Part shown: piece after piece, positions 48,401-60,835 of the stretch
How the letters are laid out: every line of letters starts with the position of its first letter
Position numbering within the stretch: the first letter of the stretch is position 1
Assembly (NCBI GenBank): GCA_002633005.1
Contig: NMRA01000231.1
Location: 24,351 to 88,350 of the forward strand
DNA: 64,000 nucleotides
Direction: 5' to 3'
Source: Phoronis australis
Lineage: Eukaryota; Phoronida; Phoronidae
Position numbers and translations under genes: made by a program
Notes under the pieces: model-generated
What the model saw: only the letters and a program-made list of their open reading frames with translations
Told to the model about the DNA's origin: nothing
Database searches by the model: none

Positions 48401-48680
48401 AAAGAACAGCGTATGAGTCCCTACTTGGCAGTCCATCTACTCTGTGTTACAGCAATGGAAAGTCTGTCAAGGTGATCGGACGTCATTCGAAGCAAAGTGC
48501 TCTGGTTTCCAAATGAACAAAAAGTTTGTAGAAACGGAAGGTGTTGCTGCAGCAGTTGCTTTCCTGTGCAGTGACGACGCTAAGTACATCAACGGCTCCG
48601 ACCTGCCTGTAGATTCCGGATACCAAGCCATGGGACCAGATGCACAAGGGGACGAGCTGTTTGCAGGGTGCGACTACTAA
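42491..48680 (+). CDS. Classical short-chain dehydrogenase/reductase, 5 exons, 291 aa
   Basis: Exons: 42491-42639, 42963-43177, 44257-44355 (or its copy 45516-45614), 47366-47550, 48453-48680. All junctions are GT-AG with matching phases. The Rossmann glycine motif is TGGSCGIG (35-42). AIFDID after strand 2 (Asp60) favours NAD(H). NCAAY (113-117) replaces the usual NNAG. The catalytic tetrad is visible: Asn137 (SVNVVG), a Ser in HISSIS (165-168), Tyr179 and Lys183 (YSAAK). NSVSPGYVWT and the GSDLPVDSGY ending are typical. The length fits the family (about 250-300). It is probably a soluble NAD-dependent oxidoreductase; I cannot assign the substrate. A poly(A) signal lies at 48883. Confidence 0.9.
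44257..44355 (+). CDS. SDR exon 3, first copy
   Basis: This 99-bp exon encodes IDATDADWNKTLSVNVVGY and onward, residues 122-155, including catalytic Asn137. It enters and leaves in phase 1, so it can be doubled or skipped without a frameshift. An identical-protein copy lies 1259 bp downstream; see the duplication entry for why only one is probably real. Confidence 0.85.
44521..44682. mobile_element. GGCGGAT-type element in SDR intron 3 (doubled at 45780-45941)
   Basis: It runs from 'ggcgcggatccaggattttg' to 'cacaaatccgccactg', with the internal 'agggcagagtattagctaggattt' typical of the family. The second occurrence lies inside the duplicated block and is not an independent insertion. Confidence 0.65.
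44909..44909. other. Single N at a probable contig join
   Basis: One ambiguous base sits precisely at the boundary between the two copies of the 1.25-kb duplication. Similar single Ns occur at 19415 and 24574. Confidence 0.8.
45516..45614 (+). CDS. SDR exon 3, second (probably artefactual) copy
   Basis: It encodes the same 33-codon segment as 44257-44355, with the same splice sites. Including both copies would insert a second strand-helix unit into the Rossmann fold and is unlikely to be tolerated. It lies inside the repeat on the right of the N at 44909. Confidence 0.6.
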
Positions 48681-48882
48681 TTGGTCGGCAATTTGACTTC
48701 CTCAGCACCTCCTTTGAACAGAGGTTCAATACATCCAAAAATGACATAGGGTTACTTATAATCTAAGGAATTCTTGAAACACAACAGCACCTTAACACCT
48801 TTCGTTCATGTTAGAATGGATGTGAGATCGTTTGGGATTCGCTGACTGTGATGCGTGTCTTCTCAAGAACTGCTGCCTAGAA

Positions 48883-48931
48883 AATAAAAGAAACATAGTG
48901 TAAAAATATCATGATTTTTAAGATTTTTATT
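48883..48931. terminator. Facing poly(A) signals of SDR (+) and CENATAC (-)
   Basis: AATAAA at 48883-48888 follows the SDR stop by about 200 bp. TTTATT at 48926-48931 is AATAAA on the minus strand and would serve CENATAC, whose stop is at 50587. The two tail-to-tail transcripts would end within a few tens of bases of each other. The CENATAC assignment is tentative because it implies a 3' UTR of about 1.6 kb. Confidence 0.4.
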
Positions 48932-48989
48932 GAACGGTAGATTCATATCTATACAAAGAGGAAGAAGACCATTTGTGTGACCACAGTCA

Positions 48990-49165
48990 CATGATAATGC
49001 ACTACAATATATGGTCGACACACGTGAAGGTGAAGCAGCAACTTTGAGTTCTGAATTTTGAGACAGTCCCCTGTGTCTACAGGTGAAGCTTTGAGACACT
49101 ACCCTGTGTCCACATGTGAAGCTTTGACAAACTTCCGGGTATCCACAAGTGAAGCTGTGATGCAT
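48990..49165. repeat. 33-bp minisatellite
   Basis: Three to four imperfect units contain 'gtgaagctttgaga..ctgtgtccac'. Read on the minus strand, a frame repeats SFTCGHRVVSQ-like 11-residue units, but the frame has no other coding sign. It lies in the presumed CENATAC 3' UTR or intergenic gap. Confidence 0.6.
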
Positions 49166-50586
49166 GGGTCTATGTGCAAAACACTTAAGCATAAATAATT
49201 AAAGAATTACCAGCATGCATCAATCAGGCAAATGGTCTTAAACTGAGAACATGACTTTTTACGGACTTTGAAGCTGTTGTTGAATTGCTATCTCTTGGGT
49301 TGATCTAAATCCAAAAAATGAAAACTAATTGCGTCAAGAGTCTCTTTATGAAACAAAAAATCCAGCAATTCATCACAACTTTGTCGTCACTCTTGCTCAC
49401 AAACTTATCAATATCCCAGGTTAATAAAAGTCTTTAATATATACCTGTAGTTAGTATAATATGTAAGTGTAAATGCATGCACGTGCATATGTACAAAATT
49501 ATGCATACTGTTACCTACGTAACCACTGCCTGTATTGATGAATCATACTATGGTGAAGTTAACTTAACATAAATCACTAAATATATATATATATTACATG
49601 TTTTGTTCTTATTTACTACTTCCACTGATTGACAGGCATGTGTAAGTTGAATCAGAGGCTTCGTCAAAATCCTCGGCAATATGCTATAGAATCAAAAATG
49701 ACATGACTGGACACAAGCAGCTCTTACAATTTCAATTCAATTGCAATCTGTGGATCCAATGTTTTTTCTTGCACAATTCAAATTGTTGGGAAGGCAGTTC
49801 ACACTGTTTTCCATGAGATAAATAAGGCCAAAAGGAGGCGACTTTCGACACTTTAAAGTTAAACTGCCAATAGTTGTAATTTTTGATAGGCATCATACAT
49901 GAACATATTTTCATCAGTTTCAAGTCGCCTCAAATGGCGAAAACAACATCAAGTCACATTCTTTAGCGAGATTCTAAGTCTGTGGATGGTGCTGCACCAA
50001 ATAACAACGGAGATTTACAAGATGACAAAAAATCCAACACCAGGTGGCACAATGTGTTTTCACAAAAAAGTTTCCAAATGTTGAATTCATCCAAAAGATG
50101 GTTTTGCATTCAGTGCAATGTTAACATCCAAGCAATGTACCTATTACAACTTCATTTACTGACCAACACTCATTTTACTGTGAAAATTACTGTTAATGCC
50201 ATATAACAGCAGGGAATTACAAGACAAAACGACACGATAACATCCAATACCAGGTGGCATTATGTGTTGCGTAGTATGTCTAACCTTGGGTAAAAAGATT
50301 CATCATCAGAAAAGTTATAAGTAATTTTGTTCTACTGGTATTTTGTGGCAGTTGCCTGAAATTTGCTAAAAGTGGAGTTATCACCAATCAAAGTTTATCC
50401 TCAAAATGAAAGAGGAACAATTTTACAGAAACTGCTATTTTTTTAAACTAAAAATATTTCAGTTAATAATCATTCCACCTAAGTGTTCAAACAACCTTTA
50501 TGTCAAAAACATGTTATATGTGATGCTTCCACTTTTGTATTTTACATATCGACACACCATCAAACAGTTTAAGTGTAAGTTTAAGC

Positions 50587-53500
50587 TTACTTCGAACTTT
50601 CCCGTCTTCCCCGATTCCAAACACCTCCAAAAGATGGCAGCCAGATAGTTGAAGGTCCAGTGGCTGACAACTCTAGTTCGTTGCTTCCTCCAACACGATC
50701 TGGAGGCAACTTTCTTTTGCGTTCTTGCTTTTCTGTAAAAACGATCAGTAAACGTCCAACATATGATGGCACCACGAATCTTTTTACTCATTCATTAATG
50801 ACCTACCCTTAAAATTTGTGGTGGAAATCCGATTTTTTTATTTGATTAATAAGAGACTGATTCCAATTCTATGCTCAATTCCAAATCAGTTTTCAGTGAT
50901 GGTGTCACTGAGTACTGGCAAAGTTGTTAGTTTTACAGGCATGAAACCAGGACCAAAAAACGAGATTTGGTATCTCTAGATAACAACAAATAACACTGAC
51001 TTATGTTGTCAGACGAAGATTTGTGTGCACCTGACATAACTTCGCAACGTTGGTGTCACTGTTAAATTGCAATAAACTAAGATGGAAACCTTCATGCAAT
51101 CGGGGAGAAATCACCTGAATTATACAAATTTTCAAATTACTTTATGACCTCACAGAATAATCAATTTTATTGCCTTAGAATGATTTCACCGATGTTTATC
51201 TTAAGTGACAATGTCCAACCCTTCCAACCCTGCTAACATGTATCTAAATCTGTGACATCAACTTTTGCTGAGTGCTTATTATTCCAAAGCCACCAAGATC
51301 TTAAGTTTACTTATAGCATTCTAACTATGAATATCCATTGTGAATGAATGAAATCAATGGAGTCAGCCAAATTGAAGCTCAATGCCCAATTTGTTGCATA
51401 ATGAATTTTGAATTTTAGCTCCACACCAGAACATCAAAATAAAATTTTATGAATCTTACACAAACATGCCTGTTTATAAACCAAGTTAAATTTGTGAAAA
51501 CTAGTTTCAAGGAGAGATCTCTTAATGCTAGTCTCTATGTCACTTACTGTGGTCTACAAAGTCCTCCAATGTTGGTCCAATCACACTGGTGGAAGCCTCT
51601 GACCCCGGGTCATGACCCTGTGACTCTGCTGGAATCTGTGACCCAACATGACCTTGTAGCCATGGTGGAACACCTCCAGAATGAACGTTTCCCATTGGAT
51701 TGCTTGAAGTCTTCAGTGTATGCAAATGAAAATGTGATTCAACAAAAATGTGAAAAAGTTACAAGCAGAAAAATTACACCACTCTATGTAACTTTTTGTT
51801 TGAACCACAAATAAAGTAAACAAACATTCCAATAGGCAATCATATAAAAATCAGGACACATTAACGTTAAAAATACTGTGAATGCATAATTAACGTTGAA
51901 ATGCAAGGCCCTTACTCCTCTGAGGTGAAAGGTATCAGTGCCTTCGGAGAGGGGACTTTTTTGGTAGAGGAAAAATCCTCCTGGCTACCAATTCCACCCC
52001 CGTCACCACCCCTCATCTGCATTTTTCAGAAGTGACTCAAACCTTGAGGGAAATTTTTTTAATCATTGGATCAGAATTTATTTTTAATGATGAGGTGAAT
52101 TTGCATGGTTTTTAAATATTTTGCAGAGGGGAATGGGGACGATATTTGTACTCCATATCGAAGCATCAAGGGCCCCGACATGGAAATTTTGTTTTAAGGG
52201 TATAAAGTGTTTTAGATTGCAGAGTGTCGAACCAACGTTAACACTTCTAAACATACAATACAAGTTGAATAGCTACGACTTGTAAACAAGAACGCTCATT
52301 CTGCATCACGGAATGTATGGTATTCAGCACTGACCTAGTTGCATCATGATTATTAAATTATAAATTTATTTGTCAGGCTATACTTGCATTGTAATGCATT
52401 TAAATTATTGTTTTCCAGTGATTAAGTTGGGCTTGTGCCTTTGGCGGCCATATTCCCTGGAAAGTACCATTATTTCCAGTTTTCATACCATGATTTAATG
52501 GAATCGGTTGTAGTCAAAACTGGTAAGATTTTGGAGAGAACAAATTTTTACATGAAATTCTAGTGTTACTTTTCATCTGGATTCCTTGTTGGTTTTGACC
52601 AAAAAAGTTTGAAAGCGACGAATCATCAAGCTGCTTTTGAAAACTATGTACCACTGACATAACATAAAAAGTGAAAAATCAGGAAACTATCCTTAGTTCA
52701 ACTCCTTACCCGGCCAATGAAGGTAACACGACTTCCTTGCACGTTGGTCACCGAGACACTGCCATTCTTGACACTGCAGTCTGTTATACGGGCACGTTTA
52801 GCCCATTCTTGATTACATGTAGACTATGGAAATTTCAGGAAAAACTAACAGAGATGTCACAAGAGAAACCAAAAGGAGAGTAATTAAAACAAAAAAGTCA
52901 TACAACGCTTTTCCTGTTATTACAGTATTGCGGAACATACACTAATACAAGCCTAAAGTATTCAGACAAAATGACCCTAATTATCAGTCATGATGGCTAG
53001 ACGGAAGCCAAATACATCGACTCAGAGTTGTCTTCCGTCATGACCGAGAATGACGGGGGATTAACAGTAAAATTATTAAAGTGGCTACGCCATTTTGTAA
53101 TTAGAATTTTTGACATGAATTACCCAGCTGTCATAATGGGAAAACGATTATTTTATCGATTACTTTTGTCTTGCACTCTACTACTCCACCTATTTCTGGC
53201 AGCCTGTTTTATGAAATCAACAAAGAATTGATTCAGCAATTTAGGTTTTCTTCTTATTACAACTTTAAAATCAAATAATTCGATTTCAGAATTTGACAGC
53301 TCTTGAAAAGGACTAAATTTCAAACCAAAGGAATTATTCTTTATGAATGCACATATTCACAAGGAAATGCATAGCACATACATGTCACTGTCCGTTTTGT
53401 CACAGCTAATGACGACAATGTAAGGACTTGATTTTTTGCGCAAAAAATGGACACTTTCCTAAGAGAACACCGAGACCATTTCTGAACTCTGCAAATTTTC

Positions 53501-56500
53501 CATCAAAACTGGTCGTAATTTTTCACCTAAATGGGCGACGTACAGGCAGCTACGCTGAATGACACACCAACAAAAGCAAAATTATATATTAACAAATTTC
53601 CTAATCATACTTATCAGCCCCCAAGTGTACAGCACACAGCACAAATTGAACTTATCTGATTTTAATTGCCTCATAAACAAGTCAACTAATATATGCCTGC
53701 CTATCATTTTGTGCGATCACTTTTAAATAGACAGACAGCGAGAAAAGAAATTGTATCAGATCTGCCTAAGTGCGGAACTGAACCTGCCACACCCATGGTG
53801 CAATTTACAGCTCTCCTGACGTAGCTGAATAACACACGATTGATGGCAGAGTATTCCAAGTGTATATAAATGATTAACTCACTAGTATTGGTTTCAGCAA
53901 ATATGTGGAAGGCAAAGGCAATTTGTTGTAAAATCACAAAAAAAACACAAAGGACTTTGTTTTTTATAGCTCTGGTCAACGTTATTAACTTCAAGTCCAT
54001 CTCAACCACAATAATCCAAAAATATGTTTTTTTTGGTTGTAAAACCGATAATGTCCTTTCAATGGATCATCGCCGAACCAGGATATTGTTCATTTAGTAC
54101 ACGATAGGGCTGATAAATGAAATTCTATTTTGTCAGTGACACATTTCTGCACAAAAATAAATATCCATAACATTCTAGTCCATCACTGTTTGCAGTGTAC
54201 AGATATCAATAAAAAATTTGACAAAGTTGCCATGTCAAAAAAAAATGTTTGATAAAGTTTCCACGATTTGCAGCAAAGTAACCAGCGTTTGAAAATTGTA
54301 GAAAAATGACAGTTTTGTTTTGAAATAAGAGGAGAGTTTGTTCCAATTAACACAATGACTCAATAAGCGCTGAGTGCGACTTTAAACTGCCTGAAACTTG
54401 ACTGACCATGAAGTAGCAGCATTTTCAATCTCCGAAAGCGCACATGTGTAAACCAATCACATGAAGGAAATCCTTAAACGGATCCAGCACAAACCTTTGT
54501 CTTATGATAAGCAAGGATACGCTGCCTCTCATCTTCGGTGGCCAGTATACGTTGAGCTTCCTGAAAAACAAGTGCAGGCAGTTGAAAGCATTATCTGTAT
54601 ATTAATCAGATGTATTTGAATGACACAGCCAGGTAAATGACTATGTGAATTACGTGCCTACCTGTATTACTTCAAGATGCTGCAAACCAGCCTTCCATCA
54701 AAAAATGTCATCTCGGGACAATGCATGATGGGCATATAAAATTCCATAAAAGGTAAGTGCCAGAGTGTTTTAATTAAATATTTTAAATTTGATATCAAAA
54801 CTGTCACCAGAAAATTAAGAAAACAGAAAAACCAACAACTTTGGAAATTATCTTTGCCCAATATTGGTGAGACTTTCCCCAACTTTTCATTTAAAAATGC
54901 ACCCTGATAAGTCTAGTGTCTTAACGTGGTCCTTGCCAAAGTTAGACATGAACACTGGCTTCTTCAAAAGGTGATAATTTGTTACTGCTTGAGATGAGTC
55001 TCTGTAAGGTGTTGTGTCACGGCAGGCCGTTTCGTGTGCCGGACATGGTCAAAAGAACTACTGAACTGTCAGGTCTTCGTGAACACAGAAATCATTCCTG
55101 ATATGGGCAAGGAACAAGTTGAGACTAACTCCTAGAACATTGTTAATATCTGTACAGGAGATGGCTGGTCGATGGCTGCTTTAGGAACTACTTTGTGGAA
55201 ACGAAACTCCACACATACAATAATGAAAAAATATATACCAGACACTACAATTGGTAAAAATACAAATCACTGTTAGTCTAGGGCATATTTCAACACTTTA
55301 ATCTTTTAATTGGTCGTCTGGCTCTTATTGACTAAGTATCCAACAATTAGTGAAGTGGTGTTAGTGTAAATGGCTTGAAGTCACCAGACAGATGGTTCTC
55401 AGTCACTAGCACGGCAGACCAGCTTGAGATTGCCAGCTGATAATTGTGTGTAATTCACATATTTTTATTTTTATTAAACATAATATCCAAAAATAATTGT
55501 GTCTTTCCCTTTTAACTACATTGACCAAGTATACAATGCACTCACTTTTCTACAGTAACATCAAATTCAGACAAAACGATTTGTCAAAAATGCCCCTTTT
55601 CCACTTTTCAATGGCTCCTAACATTGCTGTGAATGCCCACAAAACGTGAATATGGAAATCCATTTAAGTGGGCTCTACATGGAAAAATGACATGTACATT
55701 CCACATGTCAGCCTCACTATGCCCTAAGCTTGCGAGAGATCTTACTGTATCTTGGTGGAAACAAGCACACAAAGACGTTCCTACCTGTGAGACAGCATGC
55801 TGGAGTCTGGCTGTATGTTGTAGTAGAGCGTCCTCTGCTCTCTTTAAGAAGCTAGTAAAAAAAATGGACTGCCAAAGCTCACAAAACACAATGTTACATT
55901 TGAAAGTCAGAAACAAAATGCGGGTAACCTTAAAAAAGCAACTTTAAAATGTGAAGAGAGCTTTTACAGTGCATGTTTATTGTGAAACAAGTTGTAATTT
56001 ATCTAATTAAAATAAGAATGACTAAAATGTGAAATAAGCATAAACATACAAGATACACTATCATTTCTATGACCAAAAAAGCGTTTTTAGAGTTGCGTTG
56101 GATGGGATAGACTTATTGAAATTATTAGCTTTGACCAGGGCTATAAAACAATATATTTGGTGTTTTGGCGACTCTATTTTAGATTCCCAAGTCTTGTTAC
56201 TCTGTGACAGACATTCGTTGAAGTTAAAGCCAATGACTTTACCAGTAAAATACTTTTAAAAAACTCGCTAAATTGTGTCTTAAACAAAAAATTGTTACAA
56301 TAACAATCCCAATTTGTATGAAATAGCTAAAAACAGTCTAACTAGTAACTGCGCAGGGTAAAATAGTCCAGTGGATCTCTTAACTACAAGTTTATGCGTA
56401 GATAGAAACATACCTATCCATTTGTTCTGAACTGACAACAAAGCTCTGAATGTCATTTCGGGTAACCTTATGTGTCTTCCAGAACATGTCCAGCTTCAAC

Positions 56501-59500
56501 CTGTGGGAAAGGCTGAAAATATAACTAGTCACTTAATGATTACAAATTGGGGAATTCTTACCATAATGGAACAAATTGTTAAACTATTTATATTACAGTA
56601 ACTAGTAAAAAATTGAAATCACAAGCAGAAATAAGACTTCAGGACCCAGGGTCTAATCTCTAATCTCTAAACTTAACTAATTACAAATGCCCGCTCCCAT
56701 GATTCAAGTACAAATTAATTTTTAAGTACTGAAAGCATACCATATTATTAGTCAATTTTCAGATCAAGTTTTGGATGCACAGAGAAAAGACCCCAGGACC
56801 TGTTTAAAACATTCGACTTCTCTGTAACAATTTTGGGAAGCCATTTGGTTTTGATGTTTTTGATATCACAAATTAAGTAAAAACAAGTAAAAAGTCCCCA
56901 TATTTAAACTTGCATATTTCCATGAAGTGTTACTTTACTTTTAAACGTGGTTAATTCTGCAAATTAGACGTGGAATTTAAAAATAACGGATTATGTCCGT
57001 AAAGGGTTTTTCCAGAGTTTCTATTAAGTCATACAAACAGTTACTATTTTTTTCACATTTCAATGCTAATTTAACGTACAATGCGAATTTATGAGTGACC
57101 AGGTAAAATTTGGTACTAACATTCCAAACATTATTCAACTTGTAACCAGAAATGTATTACCAAACCAACAAACTTCCATACGATTAGAAGTAAAATAATT
57201 TTGCTTCCAGGTCCTTCACATTTAGATATTAATTTAACAAAATTAAAATAAAGCTTAATCATATTTCATGTGAAGATTCAGTTTTTTTGTCCTCCAAGAT
57301 TAGAAAGGAGTCAACACTTGTAATTTTGACTATCTAAAAAGAAAATGTTTTTGAACGATGTTTATTTAACCGACTTTGTTCTTATCATGAAAACACAGTT
57401 TTCTAAAAATACAATTGATTAAAGTGTCAACACGATATCGACCCTAAACCTATGGTCCCTGTATTACCCTATTCCACTGCTTCTCAGACAATGGTCCCAT
57501 TATTATACCTCACTGGATGTTCTTCCACCCCTAGGAGCCCTCATCTCTGTCCCCAGCAACGGATGTTCCTTTTACCCACTATTCTAATTTCTGACTGACG
57601 TCTTGGTGTGCATTAGGTGCATTAGCTCGGATGCGCAAAAACAACATTTTTCAGCTAAGACGGGTTGAAATGAGTTGCAACCTGGGGGTACTTTTCTATT
57701 AATAGGGGGGCAAAACTTAACAGTGAAATGATCAAAATTGGCTTGGACGACGGCCGTTTCGCAATGCACAGGGGGTAGTGGCCCTGTTGCCCCAAGTGGC
57801 CAGAATTACGCCAGTGATTATCAGTCATAGATGACAGACAGTTTCATCTTGTTTTGCCTTTTAATCATTTTGGTTTTAGATAACGTAATGGACACGTCTA
57901 GTGTTCTATAGTATAAATGAGGCACAGGAAAGGATGCCAACATAATGTTTGCTTCCAAATCTGGATAAAGCATCATTGTTGAATAATTACCATGCACCAA
58001 CAGCCTTACAAGGGTACCTGAGTGTTTAGATATTATGAAGAAATATATTTGATCAGAAAACATCTTAACCGGAGAATTTTTGGAGTTATTTTTTTCTACA
58101 GGATTTCATAGATCACAAACAAAAACGTCTTACATTCTGGTATAAAGAAACTTGGCGATACTCAAATTATGACAATGTCACGTGGAGGCAGATATATTGA
58201 GAAACTTCTACCGAGTTTCTCAATTTCTGGGCTAGTGATTGGCTATAGAGGCATGACACAGCACATTTGCTTGATAATATATTAGGAGGGCATGAAAATC
58301 AGAGCCTTTTTTGCAGAAAACAGGGACTTCAACGCAATATGGAACTTTCCAACATCAAATGCTTTATGAAGACATATCTAGCCCTATGGAAAAGTGAAGT
58401 TATCACCCCTGACATGGTTACAGAATGAAAAGTGAAGTTACGACCCTTGACATGGTCACAAAATGAAAAGTGATCACCCTTAACATGGTCACAGAATGAA
58501 AAGTGAAGTTACCACCACTGACATGGTCACAAAATGAAAAGTGATAACCCTTGACATGGTCACAGTATGAAAAGTGAAGTTATCACCCCTTTACATGGTC
58601 ACAGAATGAAAAGAGTGAACTTATTACCCATGGCCTAAACTGAGATGAAGCAGTTCAAGATGATTGACAAGTAAAAAGCACTACTTTTCTCTGGAAACTG
58701 GATATGAAAAACAATTTTTCCAACTTATGAAATTGAACTATTTTTGGATCAGTTAACCAAATGGGTGCTGAACTTAAACAGTCATTACAGTTCACCAGTC
58801 AAACTGTGTGCTCACAATGACTCAAAGAGAGAGTCTCACCTTGCTAAATGCTCGATAAAGCCAGCCATTTTGATCACCCCGCCATCTTGAGAGGCGTGCT
58901 TCATTACTTCACATGTGCAACAGTAACACCAACACTGCGCACCAGTCTCGTAACCGACACGCTCAATAATCGGCTGTTCAAGCAACGACATGGCATCTTT
59001 TACCTACCGTACAAACCGGGAAAGCAAAGTCAACGTGGTCAAACTTACAAAAAGTTTAAAACACAAACCTTCAAGTATTTCATATTATAATTAAAATCAT
59101 GCACGTGTGAATTGACAAATAGTTGCTGTGCAGAAGCGCAGAGTTCTCCCAGAACAAAACTGCAAACATGGCTCAGACAGCATGTTATGCCCTGAAGTGC
59201 TAATCTGCCTTCCTGCTAATACAGCAACATAGCAACAGAACATCGTGTTTTCTGTCACTCACAATTTCACTATGTCACTACCAGCTTTATGGGGAAAAAC
59301 AATGTGCCCAATACAACTTCGGTCATCCGTCTTGTAAAGCAAAAAATCTGACTTTTCCAACATGTCCCAGAGCTTTTCACAAATGGTTCAATATTTCCAA
59401 ACATGGTTCATGATTTTCAGGCAGGGCGCAGCACATGTAGGTTGACTGCGAAGTAACTGTCTCAATGGACATCAGGGTGAAATTCTCTTGCACTATTGTT

Positions 59501-60835
59501 CAGCATTCCACAACCCATGTTCTGTTGTGACAAAAAAATTCTAAAACTTCAGTGGTAGTATTTTAATTTTAATTTTTGCTCTTGCTGATGAATTAATGTG
59601 ATTCATAATTTTAAGACCATTAGCAGTCGACAAGGAATTCAGTATGGCAATAAACTTAAAATGCCAGTTATTTCCCACTGTAAATTTGTTCTTGAATAAC
59701 ATAGCATACAGGTACATGTATGTAATGCATTTTTATCATCCCCATTACGTTACCCTCCAATTCAGTAGTCTTTCTAAACAAAAGTAGCAAAATTTCCACT
59801 AAAGCACGTCTATTAACAAGTGTTCACTGTCAGTATGTCCACAAGATGTCACTTATCACAATTTGTGGAATGTTGAAGACTTTGGTTACAAAGAAACAGT
59901 TTAAGTATTCATAGAGTAAATTGAATTGGTTTATTTATAACAGCTATGAACTCAACTTCCATCATGACAAAAACAAAGTAATTACGATTTAGACCACTTA
60001 ACATTGTGAAATTGGTCTCTCAAACTGTAGCTTCAATAAACTGACTATCTCAAATTGTTCTTTAGTCAAATTTGATGTCAGACTATGCCAAAATTGGACA
60101 CATTTCTTGCCAGTATCATTTGTCAGTTCAATCAGACTTATGTAGCTAAAACCACAATTTCTTTGAAGTTTATGCAATATCACATTTTAATGCGACTCGT
60201 AACCTTGCCATCAACTGTTAATTTGTGAATGGATGCACAAACCAAGTTCTCAACATTTCAACAAAGTATGTGATGCAGCACCTGTTGAGATTGAGCCCAA
60301 ATTGATATGTGTGCCAGTCAAAAAAAATTATTTAAACACAGTTTCAGGCATCAAAACTTCATAGACTTACACCCATTGTCCACCTTATTTTGAAAACTAC
60401 TACACCAGTTGACTTGCCATTTTATTTAATGAACATCGTCTCCATAAAAAAGGAACTGTCAGCAGTTCATTTGAAAACCCAAAAATTACTTCCAATTTGA
60501 AGAGCAAGACCAAATTTGCGGTAAAAAATTCGCTTCTTGGACTGAACACGGGTGAGTAGCCACTTAAAAAGCATATACCTTGTTTCATGCTGCCCAATAG
60601 ATGGCGCTATCTGTCGTTGTTGTTCTGCGTATTCAATTGAATAAAGATAAGTTGACCTACGAACACGCTCTTGAATTTTGGCGATTAAACTCGGTGTGAA
60701 ACATACCTTTTTGAAGAATTTTTGAAGTATAAAGTCTACAGTTGACTTGTGTTTCCTGCTATAGACATGTTTCCACCCCTGTTGATGGTTAAAACGACAA
60801 AGCTTGCAGTAGTCGTACGCTCGTTCATCAGTCAT
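50587..60835 (-). CDS. CENATAC: CENATAC (CCDC84) orthologue, 7 exons, 277 aa
   Basis: Minus-strand exons in order: 60835-60707, 59003-58840, 56512-56414, 55851-55785, 54560-54495, 51710-51548, 50732-50587 (stop). All junctions are GT-AG with matching phases. Two CCHH-like fingers are visible: C10-x2-C13 with H23/H29 (GWKHVYSRKH, human GRKHVYTRSH), and CWCYCCTCEV with EHLASLSH (95-101). FW at 108-109 matches human KFWWENK. The C terminus carries SGGVPPWLQ, LPPDRVG and WLPSFGGVWNRGRR, hallmarks of the family. The human protein acts in the minor (U12) spliceosome with TXNL4B and is about 330 aa; this one is shorter, so a small exon between 54495 and 51710 may be missing. The start context ACCATGA is strong. 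Confidence 0.9.
51900..52210 (+). repeat. Dispersed repeat, second copy (see 2750-3120)
   Basis: It shares ordered blocks with 2750-3120: 'gaggtgaaaggtatcagtgcc', 'agaggggaatggggacgatat' and 'gagg/aagggcccc'. Both copies are on the + strand. It lies in an intron of CENATAC. No protein is recognisable. Confidence 0.6.
52211..54490. other. CENATAC intron 5, remainder
   Basis: AT-rich intronic sequence. I looked here for an additional exon because the protein is shorter than human CENATAC, and found none with matching splice sites and family motifs. Confidence 0.4.
58390..58620 (+). repeat. Minisatellite of about 38 bp in CENATAC intron 2
   Basis: About six units combine 'tgacatggtcacagaatg' with 'aaaagtgaagttatcaccc', some units lacking the 'aagtt' part. 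It is intronic with no coding sign. Confidence 0.85.

Noticed and set aside
56414-56501. Alternative acceptor (cccacag) for CENATAC exon 3
   Set aside because: The upstream acceptor ttttcag adds SLSH residues that complete the second zinc finger as in human CENATAC.
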